From Sphingobacteriales bacterium 50-39 (GTDB taxonomy: Bacteria; Bacteroidota; Bacteroidia; Chitinophagales; Chitinophagaceae): 64,000 nt of DNA. This document shows positions 17,036-25,611 of this stretch, in pieces. The stretch lies in the NCBI GenBank assembly GCA_001898505.1, contig MKTZ01000008.1, positions 248,001 through 312,000 of the forward strand, read 5' to 3'. Position 1 is the first letter of the stretch. The number at the start of each line of letters is the position of its first letter. The notes beneath the pieces are model-generated. The model saw only the letters and a list, made by a program, of their open reading frames with translations, was not told the DNA's origin and ran no database searches. The position numbers and the translations under genes are program-made.

Positions 17036-17127
17036 ACTTTACCGCTGACCCGATCTAAAGGACAGGTGATTCTAGCCTGTCCACACTAAAGTGCCTGAAA
17101 TCATACGAGAAACATCCCGGTATTTTC

Positions 17128-17162
17128 AGGAATCGCCGTAAGCGGTTCGCCTGAAGGGCAGA
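17128..17162 (+). repeat. Diverged REP-like double hairpin
   Basis: GAATCGC-CGTAA-GCGGTTC followed by GCCTGAAGGGC-AGA, a variant of the GTCC-GAA-GGAC-AGA element with compensating changes. Confidence 0.5.
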
Positions 17163-17315
17163 CATATCAGTCGAAACACCCGTCGCAAGGGGGATGTTTG
17201 CGTAATTCCTTGATAAAATAATTAGTGAGATTTTTAATGTTTGGTTGGAATAGCAAGGACACAGTTCTGATAGGGCCGCTGTTTCTACAGATGACGCCTT
17301 AAAAGGATAAGGTTT

Positions 17316-17353
17316 AAAAGGGCAGCCTATGTCTATAGGGTGCCCCTTTTTTT
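17316..17353 (+). terminator. Rho-independent terminator of the candidate RNA
   Basis: GGGCA/TGCCC (17320-17324 and 17341-17345) and CCTAT/ATAGG (17326-17330 and 17335-17339) form one long stem with a GTCT loop, followed by seven T (17347-17353). Confidence 0.8.
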
Positions 17354-17377
17354 GTGTTAAGCTATTTGCGGGAGGAT

Positions 17378-17537
17378 TTTGCGAGGCGGCCTTTGCGAGG
17401 TAGCTTCTGCGAGGGGGCGGACCTGCGGTCCGGCTTTTACACGGACTCGGTTTTATTGCCCTTCGGGCAGAGCGCCTGTGGCACTCTTTGCGGACTCGGT
17501 TTTATTGCCCTTCGGGCAGAGCGCCTGTGGCGCTCTT
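17378..17537. repeat. Repeat cluster including a 47-bp tandem duplication
   Basis: Three short copies of TTTGCGAGG or TTCTGCGAGG (17378-17413) precede a hairpin CGGACC-TGC-GGTCCG (17418-17432). Then come two 47-bp copies, at 17442-17488 and 17491-17537, that differ at one base. Each copy contains TTGCCC-TTC-GGGCA and a GCGCC-TGT-GGCGC-type hairpin. The second copy reaches the stop codon of the E2 gene, so on the minus strand these stems may also help end that transcript. Confidence 0.75.
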
Positions 17538-19197
17538 AGAGCATCATTCTCAAGGGTTCTTCCAGCAAGGATTTTACTGTCTGTAAGAACGCAGAGCCAA
17601 TAGCTCCATCCACTACGCGGTGATCACAGCTCAATGTCAGTTTCATGATATTACCCGGAACGACGGCCCCATTCTTAACTACCGGTACTTGTTGAATAGC
17701 GCTTACCGCCAGGATACAGGCATCGGGCGTATTGATGATGGCCGTAAACTCATCCACTCCAAACATACCCATGTTGGAGATAGTAAAGGTGCTGCCTTCC
17801 CAGTCGGCGGGCTGCAGCTTCCTGGCCTTGGCACGTTGTGCGAGGTCCTTTACTTCAGCGGCGATCTGGGACAGGGTCTTTGTGTCGGCAAATCTTACTA
17901 CGGGCACTACGAGACCGTCCTCGATGGCTACTGCCACACCGATATTGACATGATGATTGATGCGTATTTTGTCTCCCAGCCAGCTGCTGTTGATAGCAGG
18001 ATGCTGCTTGAGGGCCGTAGCCACTGCTTTGAGCACGAGGTCGTTGAAGGATATCTTTACGGGGGATACTTCATTCAGCTTGGTCCTGCTTTCTATGGCC
18101 TTGTCCATATCGATGGCCATCGTGACATAGAAGTGGGGGGCGGTGAACTTGCTTTCAGACAGGCGTTTGGCAATGACCTTACGCATCTGCGATACGGGGA
18201 CATCCTCGAAACTCACCTGGCCGGCCGGAGCAGCGGGAATAGCGCCCTTTGCGGCGGGTTGTGATGCCGGAGCAGCTGGTTTACCAGGAACAAAGTTATC
18301 GATATCCTTCTTTGTGATCCTGCCATTGTCTCCGCTGCCAGTGACCTGTGAAATGTCGATGCCCTTTTCGGCTGCTATCTTCTTTGCGAGGGGAGATGCT
18401 TTTATTCGGCCATCGGCGGTGACGGAAAGGGTGCCGGTTGCCGGAGCAGCTCCATTGGCAGCGGGTGCGGAAGCCTGTGCAGATGTGGCCGGCTGGGTTC
18501 CACCTGCCGCAACGGGACCGGGAACACCTTTGTTCCTGGCTCCTGCCAGGATCCTGGATAGATCGACTTTGGATTCATCTCCTATGACGGCCAGCAAGTC
18601 GTTAACAGCGATCTTTTCCCCTTTTTGGGCGCCTATATGTAATAATTTACCATCCTTATAGCTTTCCAGCTCCATGGTTGCCTTGTCGGTCTCTATATCG
18701 GCCAGGATCTCGCCTTTCTTGACGGTATCGCCCACTTTTTTATGCCAGTCTGCAATGACGCCTTCCGTCATGGTATCGCTGAGCCGGGGCATCAGGATCA
18801 CTCCTTCCAGCTTGGAAATATCTTCGCCCTGGGCGGCGGGGGCTGCGGTAGCAGCAGGAGCGCTGGCAGGGGCTGGGGAAGTGGCTTTTTGCTGGTCGGC
18901 GGGAGCGGAGGTTGCGGCGGGTGCGCCACCACCTTTCAACAGGGAGGAGATGTCCTCTCCGGGCGCGCCTATAATGGCCAGCAGCTCATTCACTTGTACC
19001 TTTCCCCCCTTGTCTGTACCTACATATAATAAAGTACCGTCTTTATAACTTTCCAGATCCATCGTAGCCTTATCCGTCTCCACCTCTGCTAAAAGATCGC
19101 CTTTTTTGACGGTGTCGCCCACTTTCTTATGCCAGGAGGCAATCACCCCTTCTGTCATGGTATCGCTCAACCGGGGCATTAAAATAACTTCAGCCAT
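17536..19197 (-). CDS. pdhC: Pyruvate dehydrogenase complex E2, dihydrolipoamide acetyltransferase
   Basis: A 553-residue core enzyme that transfers acetyl groups from lipoyl arms to CoA. Two lipoyl domains carry the modified lysines Lys43 and Lys172, both in ETDKATM. Ala/Pro-rich linkers join these to a peripheral subunit-binding domain (about 265-300, KASPLAKKIAAEKGID). The catalytic domain (about 325-553) holds the active-site motif HRVVDG (526-531). Two lipoyl domains are common in this phylum. The E1 and E3 genes are not adjacent. The gene stands between the repeat cluster and the large glycosyltransferase gene and begins at ATG 19197. Confidence 0.93.
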   Translation of the reverse strand: MAEVILMPRLSDTMTEGVIASWHKKVGDTVKKGDLLAEVETDKATMDLESYKDGTLLYVGTDKGGKVQVNELLAIIGAPGEDISSLLKGGGAPAATSAPADQQKATSPAPASAPAATAAPAAQGEDISKLEGVILMPRLSDTMTEGVIADWHKKVGDTVKKGEILADIETDKATMELESYKDGKLLHIGAQKGEKIAVNDLLAVIGDESKVDLSRILAGARNKGVPGPVAAGGTQPATSAQASAPAANGAAPATGTLSVTADGRIKASPLAKKIAAEKGIDISQVTGSGDNGRITKKDIDNFVPGKPAAPASQPAAKGAIPAAPAGQVSFEDVPVSQMRKVIAKRLSESKFTAPHFYVTMAIDMDKAIESRTKLNEVSPVKISFNDLVLKAVATALKQHPAINSSWLGDKIRINHHVNIGVAVAIEDGLVVPVVRFADTKTLSQIAAEVKDLAQRAKARKLQPADWEGSTFTISNMGMFGVDEFTAIINTPDACILAVSAIQQVPVVKNGAVVPGNIMKLTLSCDHRVVDGAIGSAFLQTVKSLLEEPLRMML

Positions 19198-19293
19198 ATA
19201 CTTATTGGTCTTGTTTTAAAACGAGCCGTGAAATTACGGAATTTTTGGTTCCGACGGGTGGACAAACGTGCTGGTTCAGGGCGTGTCATATCC

Positions 19294-22200
19294 TTATGCT
19301 GCCTTTACATTTCCTGTCCGTTTGAGGACGCCCCAATGTTGCAGCTCGCCCTTCAGCGCCCGGCGGACAGCCCGGAATAATACAGACCAGGTGAGCCAGC
19401 GCCAGATCAGGCGTTGCGGGATCAGCCAGACAAGCTTGGTCAGCTTCTCCTTCTCGAAGGAGAAGGCCAGCAGGGCCACCAGGAGGTCCACCAGCATGAA
19501 TACGAGATAATAGCCTGCGATCTTGGACGCATTGCCTGTCAATAATCCCACGAGCATAAAGAAATCGGCCAGGGGAATGACAAAAGGTATGATATATTGA
19601 AAGATGAGGATGTTGGGTAAGGCCACATAGCCGAGCCACCTGTATTTCCAGTTCAGCAGGGCGTCCCTGTTCTTCCAGAAAGTCTGCATGACCCCGTAGC
19701 TCCAGCGGAACCGCTGTTTCAGGAACATCTTCAGGGTCTCGGGCGCTTCGGTCATGGCGATAGCCCTGTTGTCGTTGTCGATGATATAACCACAACGAAG
19801 GATGCGTACGGTGAGATCACAATCTTCGGCCAGCGTGTCGGTGGTAAAGCCCCCTGCGTCTTCAATAGCCTTTTTGCGGAAGGCCCCGATAGCGCCCGGC
19901 ACCACGGTAATGGCATTGAGGTATGCAAAAGCTTTCCGGTCAAAATTCTGGCTACTGATGTATTCGATGGATTGCCACCGGGTGAGCATGTTCACCTCAT
20001 TACCTACTTTCACATTCCCGGCTACGGCGCCTACGATGCCTTTGCCGGACATCCCTTCCTCCGTCATGTGACGCAGCTTTTTCCCTTCGTTGTTCTTGTT
20101 CTCTCCAAAATGCTCCATGAGCCGTGATACGGCATCCTTTTTCAGTTTGGTGTCTGCGTCGATGCAGATGACGAAGTCGGCCTTCGACTGCAGGATCCCG
20201 TAATTAAGTGCGGAAGCTTTTCCTCCATTAGGTTTGGTGAACACCCTTACTTTGGGATTGCCGTCAAAGGCGGTGCTGACCCGCTGATAGGTTTGATCGA
20301 TGCTGCCGTCGTCCACAAATATGATCTCGTAATTGGGATAGTCGCCTTTCAGCAGGCTTTGGACGGAGCCTACGGCATTCACTTCTTCATTATAAGCGGG
20401 AACAATGATGCTCACCAGGGGTGCGCCCTGGCCATCGGGGGACCAGAAAGGCTGTAAGGAATATTTCTTCTCCCGGAAGAATTCCCTCGTAGCGATAATG
20501 GCCATAAAGAGGACTCTGCCTACGGAGAGGATCATGAACACGATGAAGAGCGAAAAAAGGATATGTCCGCTCCAATAGCCCAGTTCGGCGAAATAATAAT
20601 TGATCTGCAGCAAATAGTAGCCGCTGCCTTTTGGCACGGGAGGCATCATCTCTTCCCTGCTCTTGCCCAATATATCCGACACTGTTGTGAACTGGAACTT
20701 CCTGGCCTGGAAATATTCGATGATCTTGGGAAGGGCCTCTACTGTGGCGCTCCTGTCCTCGCCGCCTGCGTCGTGCAGCAGGATGATGTTCCCGCTGAGA
20801 CCGGCTGCGGTCATTTCATTCTTACGCCGGACCACCCTATCGAATATGCTATCGGCAGGGGTACCAGGCTCCCAGTCCAGTGGATCGATGGATTCCCCGA
20901 TGTCGAGATAATTCTTTGTACGGGCAATCGCTACGGGGATCAGCTCCTCCCATTTCTCCGGCTCGAAGTCGGCATTGTAGGGGGCCCTGAACATGATGGT
21001 GGAATGACCCGTGATACATTCGATGAGCAGGCGGGTAGATTCCATCTCCAGGATGGCCCTTCGCTGGCTGACCTTGGCGATATTCGGATGGGTGAACGTA
21101 TGGTTGCCTATTTCATGTCCCTCCTTGAACTCCCGCTTGACGATGGGAATATTGTTCTCTGCATTGATGCCCACGATAAAGAAAGTGGCGGGCACATGGT
21201 ATTTTGACAGGATGTCCAATATCTTAGGTGTATAATTGGGATCGGGGCCATCGTCGAAGGTCAATACCAGCTTCATCGAGTCGCTGGTCCCATATTTCCG
21301 GGCTACGAACCGTGATGGCAGGCTGTCATAGGACTCCTCGCTGATCAGCATCTCGCCGGTGTTCACTTCCGGTGTAATGCGTCCGTTGGTGGGGGTTGCG
21401 ATGATGTCGAGCACTTCTCCGGAACCTTCATAGTCGACAAAGTCGGCGTTGGCCATGGCGTCTACTTTGCCGAATTCGGAGAAGTTGAAATGGGACAAGG
21501 CTGATTTCTGCATGTCCTTGTCATAGAAATACCAGACCCTGGGGTCTTCATCACCCAGTCGCCAGATGGCTGTACCCGCGAGTCCATATTCGGTGGCAAA
21601 GCGCAGTGCGTTAAAGACGGTGGCGGCGTCGGTGAACTGGACCTGGTGATGGATGCTGTCGTCGTCGTCGTATTCGTAGTGAAGATTATAGGAGTCGTTG
21701 TCAAAGTCGATCTTCGACTCGTTGTCCTTGGCCGTGAACAGTGCTTGCTGGTAGCTGACGGTGCGGGCGGACACATCCTTGCCCATCTTCCAGTCATATC
21801 CATAAGCCGCCAGGCTGAGGATAAGTTTTTGCATGGGGATGTTCCTGACAGCCTCATCCACCGCCCCTTCGATCCATTTCTGATGGGAGACCGGGCCCGG
21901 ACCCGTATTGTCGGAGTACTGGTCATAGGCCATTAAGAAGATATAATCGTTGTATTTGGACAGCTCTTTGAAGTTGTAATCCTCGTTGAAGGGACTTACG
22001 TCTTGTGTAACGAGAAAATGTTTTGCATGCAGCTGGTTGTAAAGATCGCGCTGGAAATTTACCAGGGCGTCGTTCTTTTTCTCCTGCAACTCTTCAAAGT
22101 CCACGTTCACGCCCACGAAGTCGTTCTTTTCCAAAATTTTGATCACGTCATTGATCAATCGCTGTTTCTTTACGGGGTCGTTGATGATGCGGTGGACGCC

Positions 22201-22821
22201 ATCTCCCCGGAAGACCTCCTTATAGTTATTGGAGAGGATGGGCATGACCTTGACACCAGAATTCTTCATGACTTTCCAGGCACGGTCGTCGATGGTGGTA
22301 AATACCGTGTCCGCCGTGGGATCGATAAAGATCCATTCGGGTATGACGAGGTTCATTTTGGAGATGTATTCCTGGAGGGACAGGAAGCTTTGTGCGTCCC
22401 AATCGACATAGAAAGCGGCCCTTATGCCAGTAGGGAATTTTGTAAAGGAACGAAAGCTGGTGTCTGCCCGGGAGGCGGCCTGCGCGGCCGAATCCTTTTT
22501 TGCCTGCCCCGGGAAAGCTCCTGCCTTATAAGGGACCTTTTCGTTGATATATTTACGAAAACCTCCATATTGCTTGAGAAGGTTGTTGTCCTTGAACAGG
22601 ATGCGGTTGGTGTCCAGCACTTTCTTATACAGCTGGCTTTGCTCCTTGATCCTTGGGAGGTCGGGGGTATACCCGCGATTGATGGCAATGGAGAAAATGA
22701 CGACGCCAAGCAAAAGCAACAGCAATATAACCCTACCTCCCCATTTAAATCGTTGCCACCTGCCGGGCGAGCTGGTTTGAAATATCTGCCGTGTGGAATG
22801 AGGTTTCGAATTGCCTGTCAT
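19294..22821 (-). CDS. Trimodular membrane protein: GH18-like, polysaccharide deacetylase (NodB) and GT2 synthase domains
   Basis: A 1175-residue fusion. One N-terminal membrane helix (29-48) is followed by a GH18-like domain (about 130-450) whose VNVDFEE (238-244) matches the DxE catalytic motif. Next comes a CE4/NodB deacetylase (about 510-720) with TFDDGPD (521-527) and HTFTH (574-578). Helices at about 752-778 lead to a family-2 synthase domain with VDDGS (836-840), DAD (888-890), LAED (997-1000) and QRFRW (1036-1040), then more membrane helices. This layout suggests synthesis, deacetylation and trimming of a GlcNAc-type exopolysaccharide by one polypeptide, as PgaB and PgaC do separately. 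The product is inferred, not shown. Confidence 0.88.
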   Translation of the reverse strand: MTGNSKPHSTRQIFQTSSPGRWQRFKWGGRVILLLLLLGVVIFSIAINRGYTPDLPRIKEQSQLYKKVLDTNRILFKDNNLLKQYGGFRKYINEKVPYKAGAFPGQAKKDSAAQAASRADTSFRSFTKFPTGIRAAFYVDWDAQSFLSLQEYISKMNLVIPEWIFIDPTADTVFTTIDDRAWKVMKNSGVKVMPILSNNYKEVFRGDGVHRIINDPVKKQRLINDVIKILEKNDFVGVNVDFEELQEKKNDALVNFQRDLYNQLHAKHFLVTQDVSPFNEDYNFKELSKYNDYIFLMAYDQYSDNTGPGPVSHQKWIEGAVDEAVRNIPMQKLILSLAAYGYDWKMGKDVSARTVSYQQALFTAKDNESKIDFDNDSYNLHYEYDDDDSIHHQVQFTDAATVFNALRFATEYGLAGTAIWRLGDEDPRVWYFYDKDMQKSALSHFNFSEFGKVDAMANADFVDYEGSGEVLDIIATPTNGRITPEVNTGEMLISEESYDSLPSRFVARKYGTSDSMKLVLTFDDGPDPNYTPKILDILSKYHVPATFFIVGINAENNIPIVKREFKEGHEIGNHTFTHPNIAKVSQRRAILEMESTRLLIECITGHSTIMFRAPYNADFEPEKWEELIPVAIARTKNYLDIGESIDPLDWEPGTPADSIFDRVVRRKNEMTAAGLSGNIILLHDAGGEDRSATVEALPKIIEYFQARKFQFTTVSDILGKSREEMMPPVPKGSGYYLLQINYYFAELGYWSGHILFSLFIVFMILSVGRVLFMAIIATREFFREKKYSLQPFWSPDGQGAPLVSIIVPAYNEEVNAVGSVQSLLKGDYPNYEIIFVDDGSIDQTYQRVSTAFDGNPKVRVFTKPNGGKASALNYGILQSKADFVICIDADTKLKKDAVSRLMEHFGENKNNEGKKLRHMTEEGMSGKGIVGAVAGNVKVGNEVNMLTRWQSIEYISSQNFDRKAFAYLNAITVVPGAIGAFRKKAIEDAGGFTTDTLAEDCDLTVRILRCGYIIDNDNRAIAMTEAPETLKMFLKQRFRWSYGVMQTFWKNRDALLNWKYRWLGYVALPNILIFQYIIPFVIPLADFFMLVGLLTGNASKIAGYYLVFMLVDLLVALLAFSFEKEKLTKLVWLIPQRLIWRWLTWSVLFRAVRRALKGELQHWGVLKRTGNVKAA

Positions 22822-22849
22822 AGATTAGTAAATGTCCGGATTGATGTCT

Positions 22850-22878
22850 GTCCTTCGGACGACGGACCTGTGGTCCGT
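22850..22878. repeat. REP-like double hairpin
   Basis: GTCC-TTC-GGAC (22850-22860) and ACGGACC-TGT-GGTCCGT (22862-22878), both perfect. They lie between the dnaX stop and the start of the glycosyltransferase fusion gene, in the inverse orientation to the 16.9-kb copy. Confidence 0.65.
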
Positions 22879-22953
22879 ATTGGCAAAGTTCCCGCCAACC
22901 AGGTATATATCAAAAATCCGGTATTTGATTTAACTGGGATTTATAAAAAATTG

Positions 22954-24759
22954 TCAGTAATCAAGCTCCAGCTTTAGACGATCCTTCAGCTCTTTCACCA
23001 GGGGGTATTGCTCAACGATCTGCAAGAACTGTTCCCGGGTATTCAGGGGTCTTTCTACGGGTTCCTCCGTATCAGGCCTCTCTTCTACGATGACGGTAAA
23101 GGAGATCGCCCTGTTGGCAAATTCTTTTTGCAGGAATTCCGACAAAGTGCGTTTCTCCTGCTCGATGAATTTTTGTTCGAGATTGTTGCTGGTGACCACT
23201 TCAAAATTACTCGCGTCCAGGATCCTTAAAGCAGCCATCTCCAGGCTTTGTACGGCCGGGTTCTTATTTTCCCGCAATTGCCGGGCATAGGTAGCCCAGG
23301 CTTTTGCCAATGCGTCTGTTTCCAGCGGCCGGATCTGCGTTTCATTGTTTTGCAGACGGGAAGAGAATTGCTGTCTGATCTTTGATAAAGAGCCCAGAGA
23401 AGCGCCACCCGCTGGCTTTACACCTGCTTCTACTATTAGTTTGGCGCCTTCGGCGCCATTGCCAGAAGGGCGATCCTGGCTGGCAGGCGTGGGGGCGGGG
23501 ACGGAAACTTTTGGCTCCCGCGGAGCGGACGATCCTGTTGACGGGACTGTCTGCGGGGTGCTCCTGGAAACCACCGGCTCCATAGCCGGAATGTTCCGGA
23601 AGGATACGGGTCTTACGGATTCAAGCGCTTTTTTTTTGCCGGCCGGCTCTGCTGTCAACTGAAGGGCCTGTCCCAGGTAGGACAGCTTGATCAGTGCCAG
23701 CTCCACATGCAGCCGTTTGTTACGGGCTCCTTTATAGTTGATCTCGGCTTCATTCAATACATTGAGGGCGCTGATAAGCCAGGCGGCATCCACTGCCTTG
23801 CCCGCAGCGATATATTTGTCCCGGAAGCTTTCGACAACTTCCAGGAGGGATGCTACTTTCTCGTCCTTGCATACCAGGAGGTTCCGGATGAACTCTGCCA
23901 GCCCATTCAATACCAGGTCGCCTTCGAAACCTTTCCGGTTGATATCGTCATAGACGAGGAGGGCGTCCGACAGCTGCTGTTGCTGCATGGCTTCCAGGAG
24001 CTTGAAATAATAGTCCGCATCCAATATATTCAGGTGCTCCAGCGTGTTCTTATAGCTGAGCTCGCCATTGGTGAAGCTGACGATCTTATCCAGTATGCTC
24101 AACGCGTCCCGCATACAGCCTTCGCTCTTCTGTGCGATGACCTGCAGGGCTGCCTTCTCGGCCGTTATATCTTCTTTATTGCAGATGTCCTGTAAGTGTT
24201 CCACTGTGTCAGCCGTAGTGATCCGCTTGAAATCGAATATCTGACAGCGGGAGAGGATGGTGGGAAGTATCTTGTGCTTTTCCGTAGTAGCCAGGATGAA
24301 AATAGCATAGGAGGGCGGCTCTTCGAGGGTCTTGAGGAATGCATTGAAGGCGGAAGAGCTCAGCATGTGCACTTCATCGATGATATATACCTTGTACTTA
24401 CCGGCCTGCGGGGCAAACCTCACCTGTTCTACCAGGGTCCGGATATCGTCCACGGAATTGTTGCTGGCGGCATCCAGCTCATGGATGTTCAAAGAAGTGC
24501 CTTCGTTGAAAGAGACGCAGGAATGGCACTTATTGCAGGCCTCCCCGTATTGGTCGGGGTTTTCGCAGTTGATGGTTTTTGCCAATATACGGGCGCAGGT
24601 GGTCTTGCCGACACCCCTGGGACCACAAAACAGGAACGCATGCGCTAACTGATTGTTTTTGATGGCATTCTTGAGTGTGGTGGTGATATGGGACTGCCCC
24701 ACTACTGTTGAAAAATCCTGGGGCCTGTATTTTCTTGCCGAGACAATGAATTTATCCAT
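22954..24759 (-). CDS. dnaX: DNA polymerase III subunit gamma/tau
   Basis: A 601-residue clamp-loader ATPase. Walker A GPRGVGKTT is at 46-54. The zinc-binding cysteines are 65, 75, 78 and 81, IIDEVHML around 125-132 is Walker B, and the sensor-1 and arginine regions follow (LSRCQIFDFKR). From about 370 a Pro/Ser/Ala-rich linker leads to a C-terminal tau-like domain. It starts at ATG 24759. No slippery-run frameshift site for a separate gamma product was noticed. The divergent neighbour is the TetR gene of the efflux operon. Confidence 0.95.
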   Translation of the reverse strand: MDKFIVSARKYRPQDFSTVVGQSHITTTLKNAIKNNQLAHAFLFCGPRGVGKTTCARILAKTINCENPDQYGEACNKCHSCVSFNEGTSLNIHELDAASNNSVDDIRTLVEQVRFAPQAGKYKVYIIDEVHMLSSSAFNAFLKTLEEPPSYAIFILATTEKHKILPTILSRCQIFDFKRITTADTVEHLQDICNKEDITAEKAALQVIAQKSEGCMRDALSILDKIVSFTNGELSYKNTLEHLNILDADYYFKLLEAMQQQQLSDALLVYDDINRKGFEGDLVLNGLAEFIRNLLVCKDEKVASLLEVVESFRDKYIAAGKAVDAAWLISALNVLNEAEINYKGARNKRLHVELALIKLSYLGQALQLTAEPAGKKKALESVRPVSFRNIPAMEPVVSRSTPQTVPSTGSSAPREPKVSVPAPTPASQDRPSGNGAEGAKLIVEAGVKPAGGASLGSLSKIRQQFSSRLQNNETQIRPLETDALAKAWATYARQLRENKNPAVQSLEMAALRILDASNFEVVTSNNLEQKFIEQEKRTLSEFLQKEFANRAISFTVIVEERPDTEEPVERPLNTREQFLQIVEQYPLVKELKDRLKLELDY

Positions 24760-24829
24760 GGTATACTTCTATAGCAAACCTACCACAAATACCAGTAATG
24801 GGCAAAAGCCAAAAAAAATTGTAAAAAAA

Positions 24830-24860
24830 TTTGGATTATTTACAGTGTTAAGTATATTTG
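24830..24860 (+). promoter_or_regulatory. Promoter of the tetR-RND efflux operon
   Basis: TTTG (24830-24833), a spacer of exactly 19 nt and TATATTTG (24853-24860) match the Bacteroidota consensus perfectly, 18 bp before the TetR start codon. Confidence 0.75.
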
Positions 24861-24878
24861 TGCTGTTAATTATTTGAT

Positions 24879-25511
24879 ATGGGAATTGCAGAAAGAAAAG
24901 AAAAGCAGAAACTCGAGATCCGCAAGCGGATACTGGAGGCCTCCATGAAGCTCTTTGTGGAGGAGGGTTTTAGCAATGTATCCATACGCCGTATAGCCGA
25001 CATCATAGAATACAGCCCTACTACTATCTATCTCTATTTTAAAGATAAGGATGAAATATTCTACAACCTGCATGAAATGGGCTTTTTAAAGTTGCAGGAG
25101 ATGAACAGGAACCTGGATGATATCCATAACCCGCTGCTGCGGCTTCATAAGATGGGAGAGAACTATATACAGTTTGGTCTGGAAAATCCTGAGTTTTATG
25201 ACCTTATGTTCATCCAGCCGGAACCGATGGAAAAGCTGACGGAGATGGGCTGCGAGTGGGAGAATGGGGATGCGGCTCTCACGCGTCTGAGGGATACGCT
25301 GGTGGAATGCATGGAGAAGGGGTATATCGCCAAGACGGACCCCACAGTGCTGAGTCTTTCCATCTGGAGCACGGTACATGGGCTGGTGTCGCTGGCGACG
25401 AGGCAGCGGCTGGAAAAGCTGATACCGGAGAAGGAAAATGTATTACCAATGATCCGGCAATCCCTCAACTGGTTGATCAATACCCTGGATATTTCGGGGA
25501 AAGGAAAGTGA
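24879..25511 (+). CDS. TetR/AcrR family transcriptional regulator
   Basis: A 210-residue repressor. The N-terminal helix-turn-helix spans about 12-58, with GFSNVSIRRIADIIEYSPTT and YLYFKDKDEIFYNLHE in family positions. The remainder is an alpha-helical ligand-binding and dimer domain. It is the first gene of an operon with TolC, adaptor and RND permease genes, so it probably represses that operon and is released by a pump substrate (inference from context). A consensus promoter stands 18 bp upstream. Confidence 0.9.
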   Translation: MGIAERKEKQKLEIRKRILEASMKLFVEEGFSNVSIRRIADIIEYSPTTIYLYFKDKDEIFYNLHEMGFLKLQEMNRNLDDIHNPLLRLHKMGENYIQFGLENPEFYDLMFIQPEPMEKLTEMGCEWENGDAALTRLRDTLVECMEKGYIAKTDPTVLSLSIWSTVHGLVSLATRQRLEKLIPEKENVLPMIRQSLNWLINTLDISGKGK

Positions 25512-25611
25512 TGTAGTGCGGAGGAGAATTGCGTATGTGCCCCGAGAGGGCCTTTTTTTCGGTCGATTACTTAACATTGTTAATAAAATTCACAACATCA
25601 ATAAATTGAAC

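Larger units (their letters stand above)
16827..17353 (+). ncRNA. Candidate long structured non-coding RNA
   Basis: About 525 nt lie between a perfect promoter and a strong terminator, with no credible protein. A 89-codon open frame exists but begins with GTG inside the promoter and has biased, repeat-derived composition. The segment is packed with inverted repeats: GAACCGC/GTGGTTC (16890-16908), GTCC-GAA-GGAC (16909-16919), ACAACC/GGTTGT (around 16923-16950), GGAGC/GCTCC (around 16960-16980), GCGGGAATTGG/CCAATTTCCGC (16996-17035, one G-U), GGACAGG/CCTGTCC (17060-17082), TTCAGG/CCTGAA (17125-17155) and a closing AAACATCCC/GGGATGTTT. I searched by eye for RNase P, tmRNA, SRP and known riboswitch cores and did not find them, so no class name is given. 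Confidence 0.5.

Noticed and set aside
16820-17089. An 89-codon rightward open frame in the 16.8-17.1 kb gap
   Set aside because: It starts with a GTG inside the promoter's -7 box, has no recognisable domain, and is made of repeat-derived hairpin sequence. The sequence is better explained as structured RNA.
16827-17353. RNase P RNA, tmRNA or SRP RNA as identity of the gap transcript
   Set aside because: The conserved RNase P core (GAGGAAAGTCC type), a tRNA-Ala-like end for tmRNA and the SRP GNRA/asymmetric loop were not found by eye. A covariance search is still needed to exclude a divergent form.
17354-17603. Two short overlapping rightward frames across the repeat cluster
   Set aside because: Their translations are duplicated because they cross the 47-bp tandem repeat, and they run antisense into the E2 gene. 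No protein signal.
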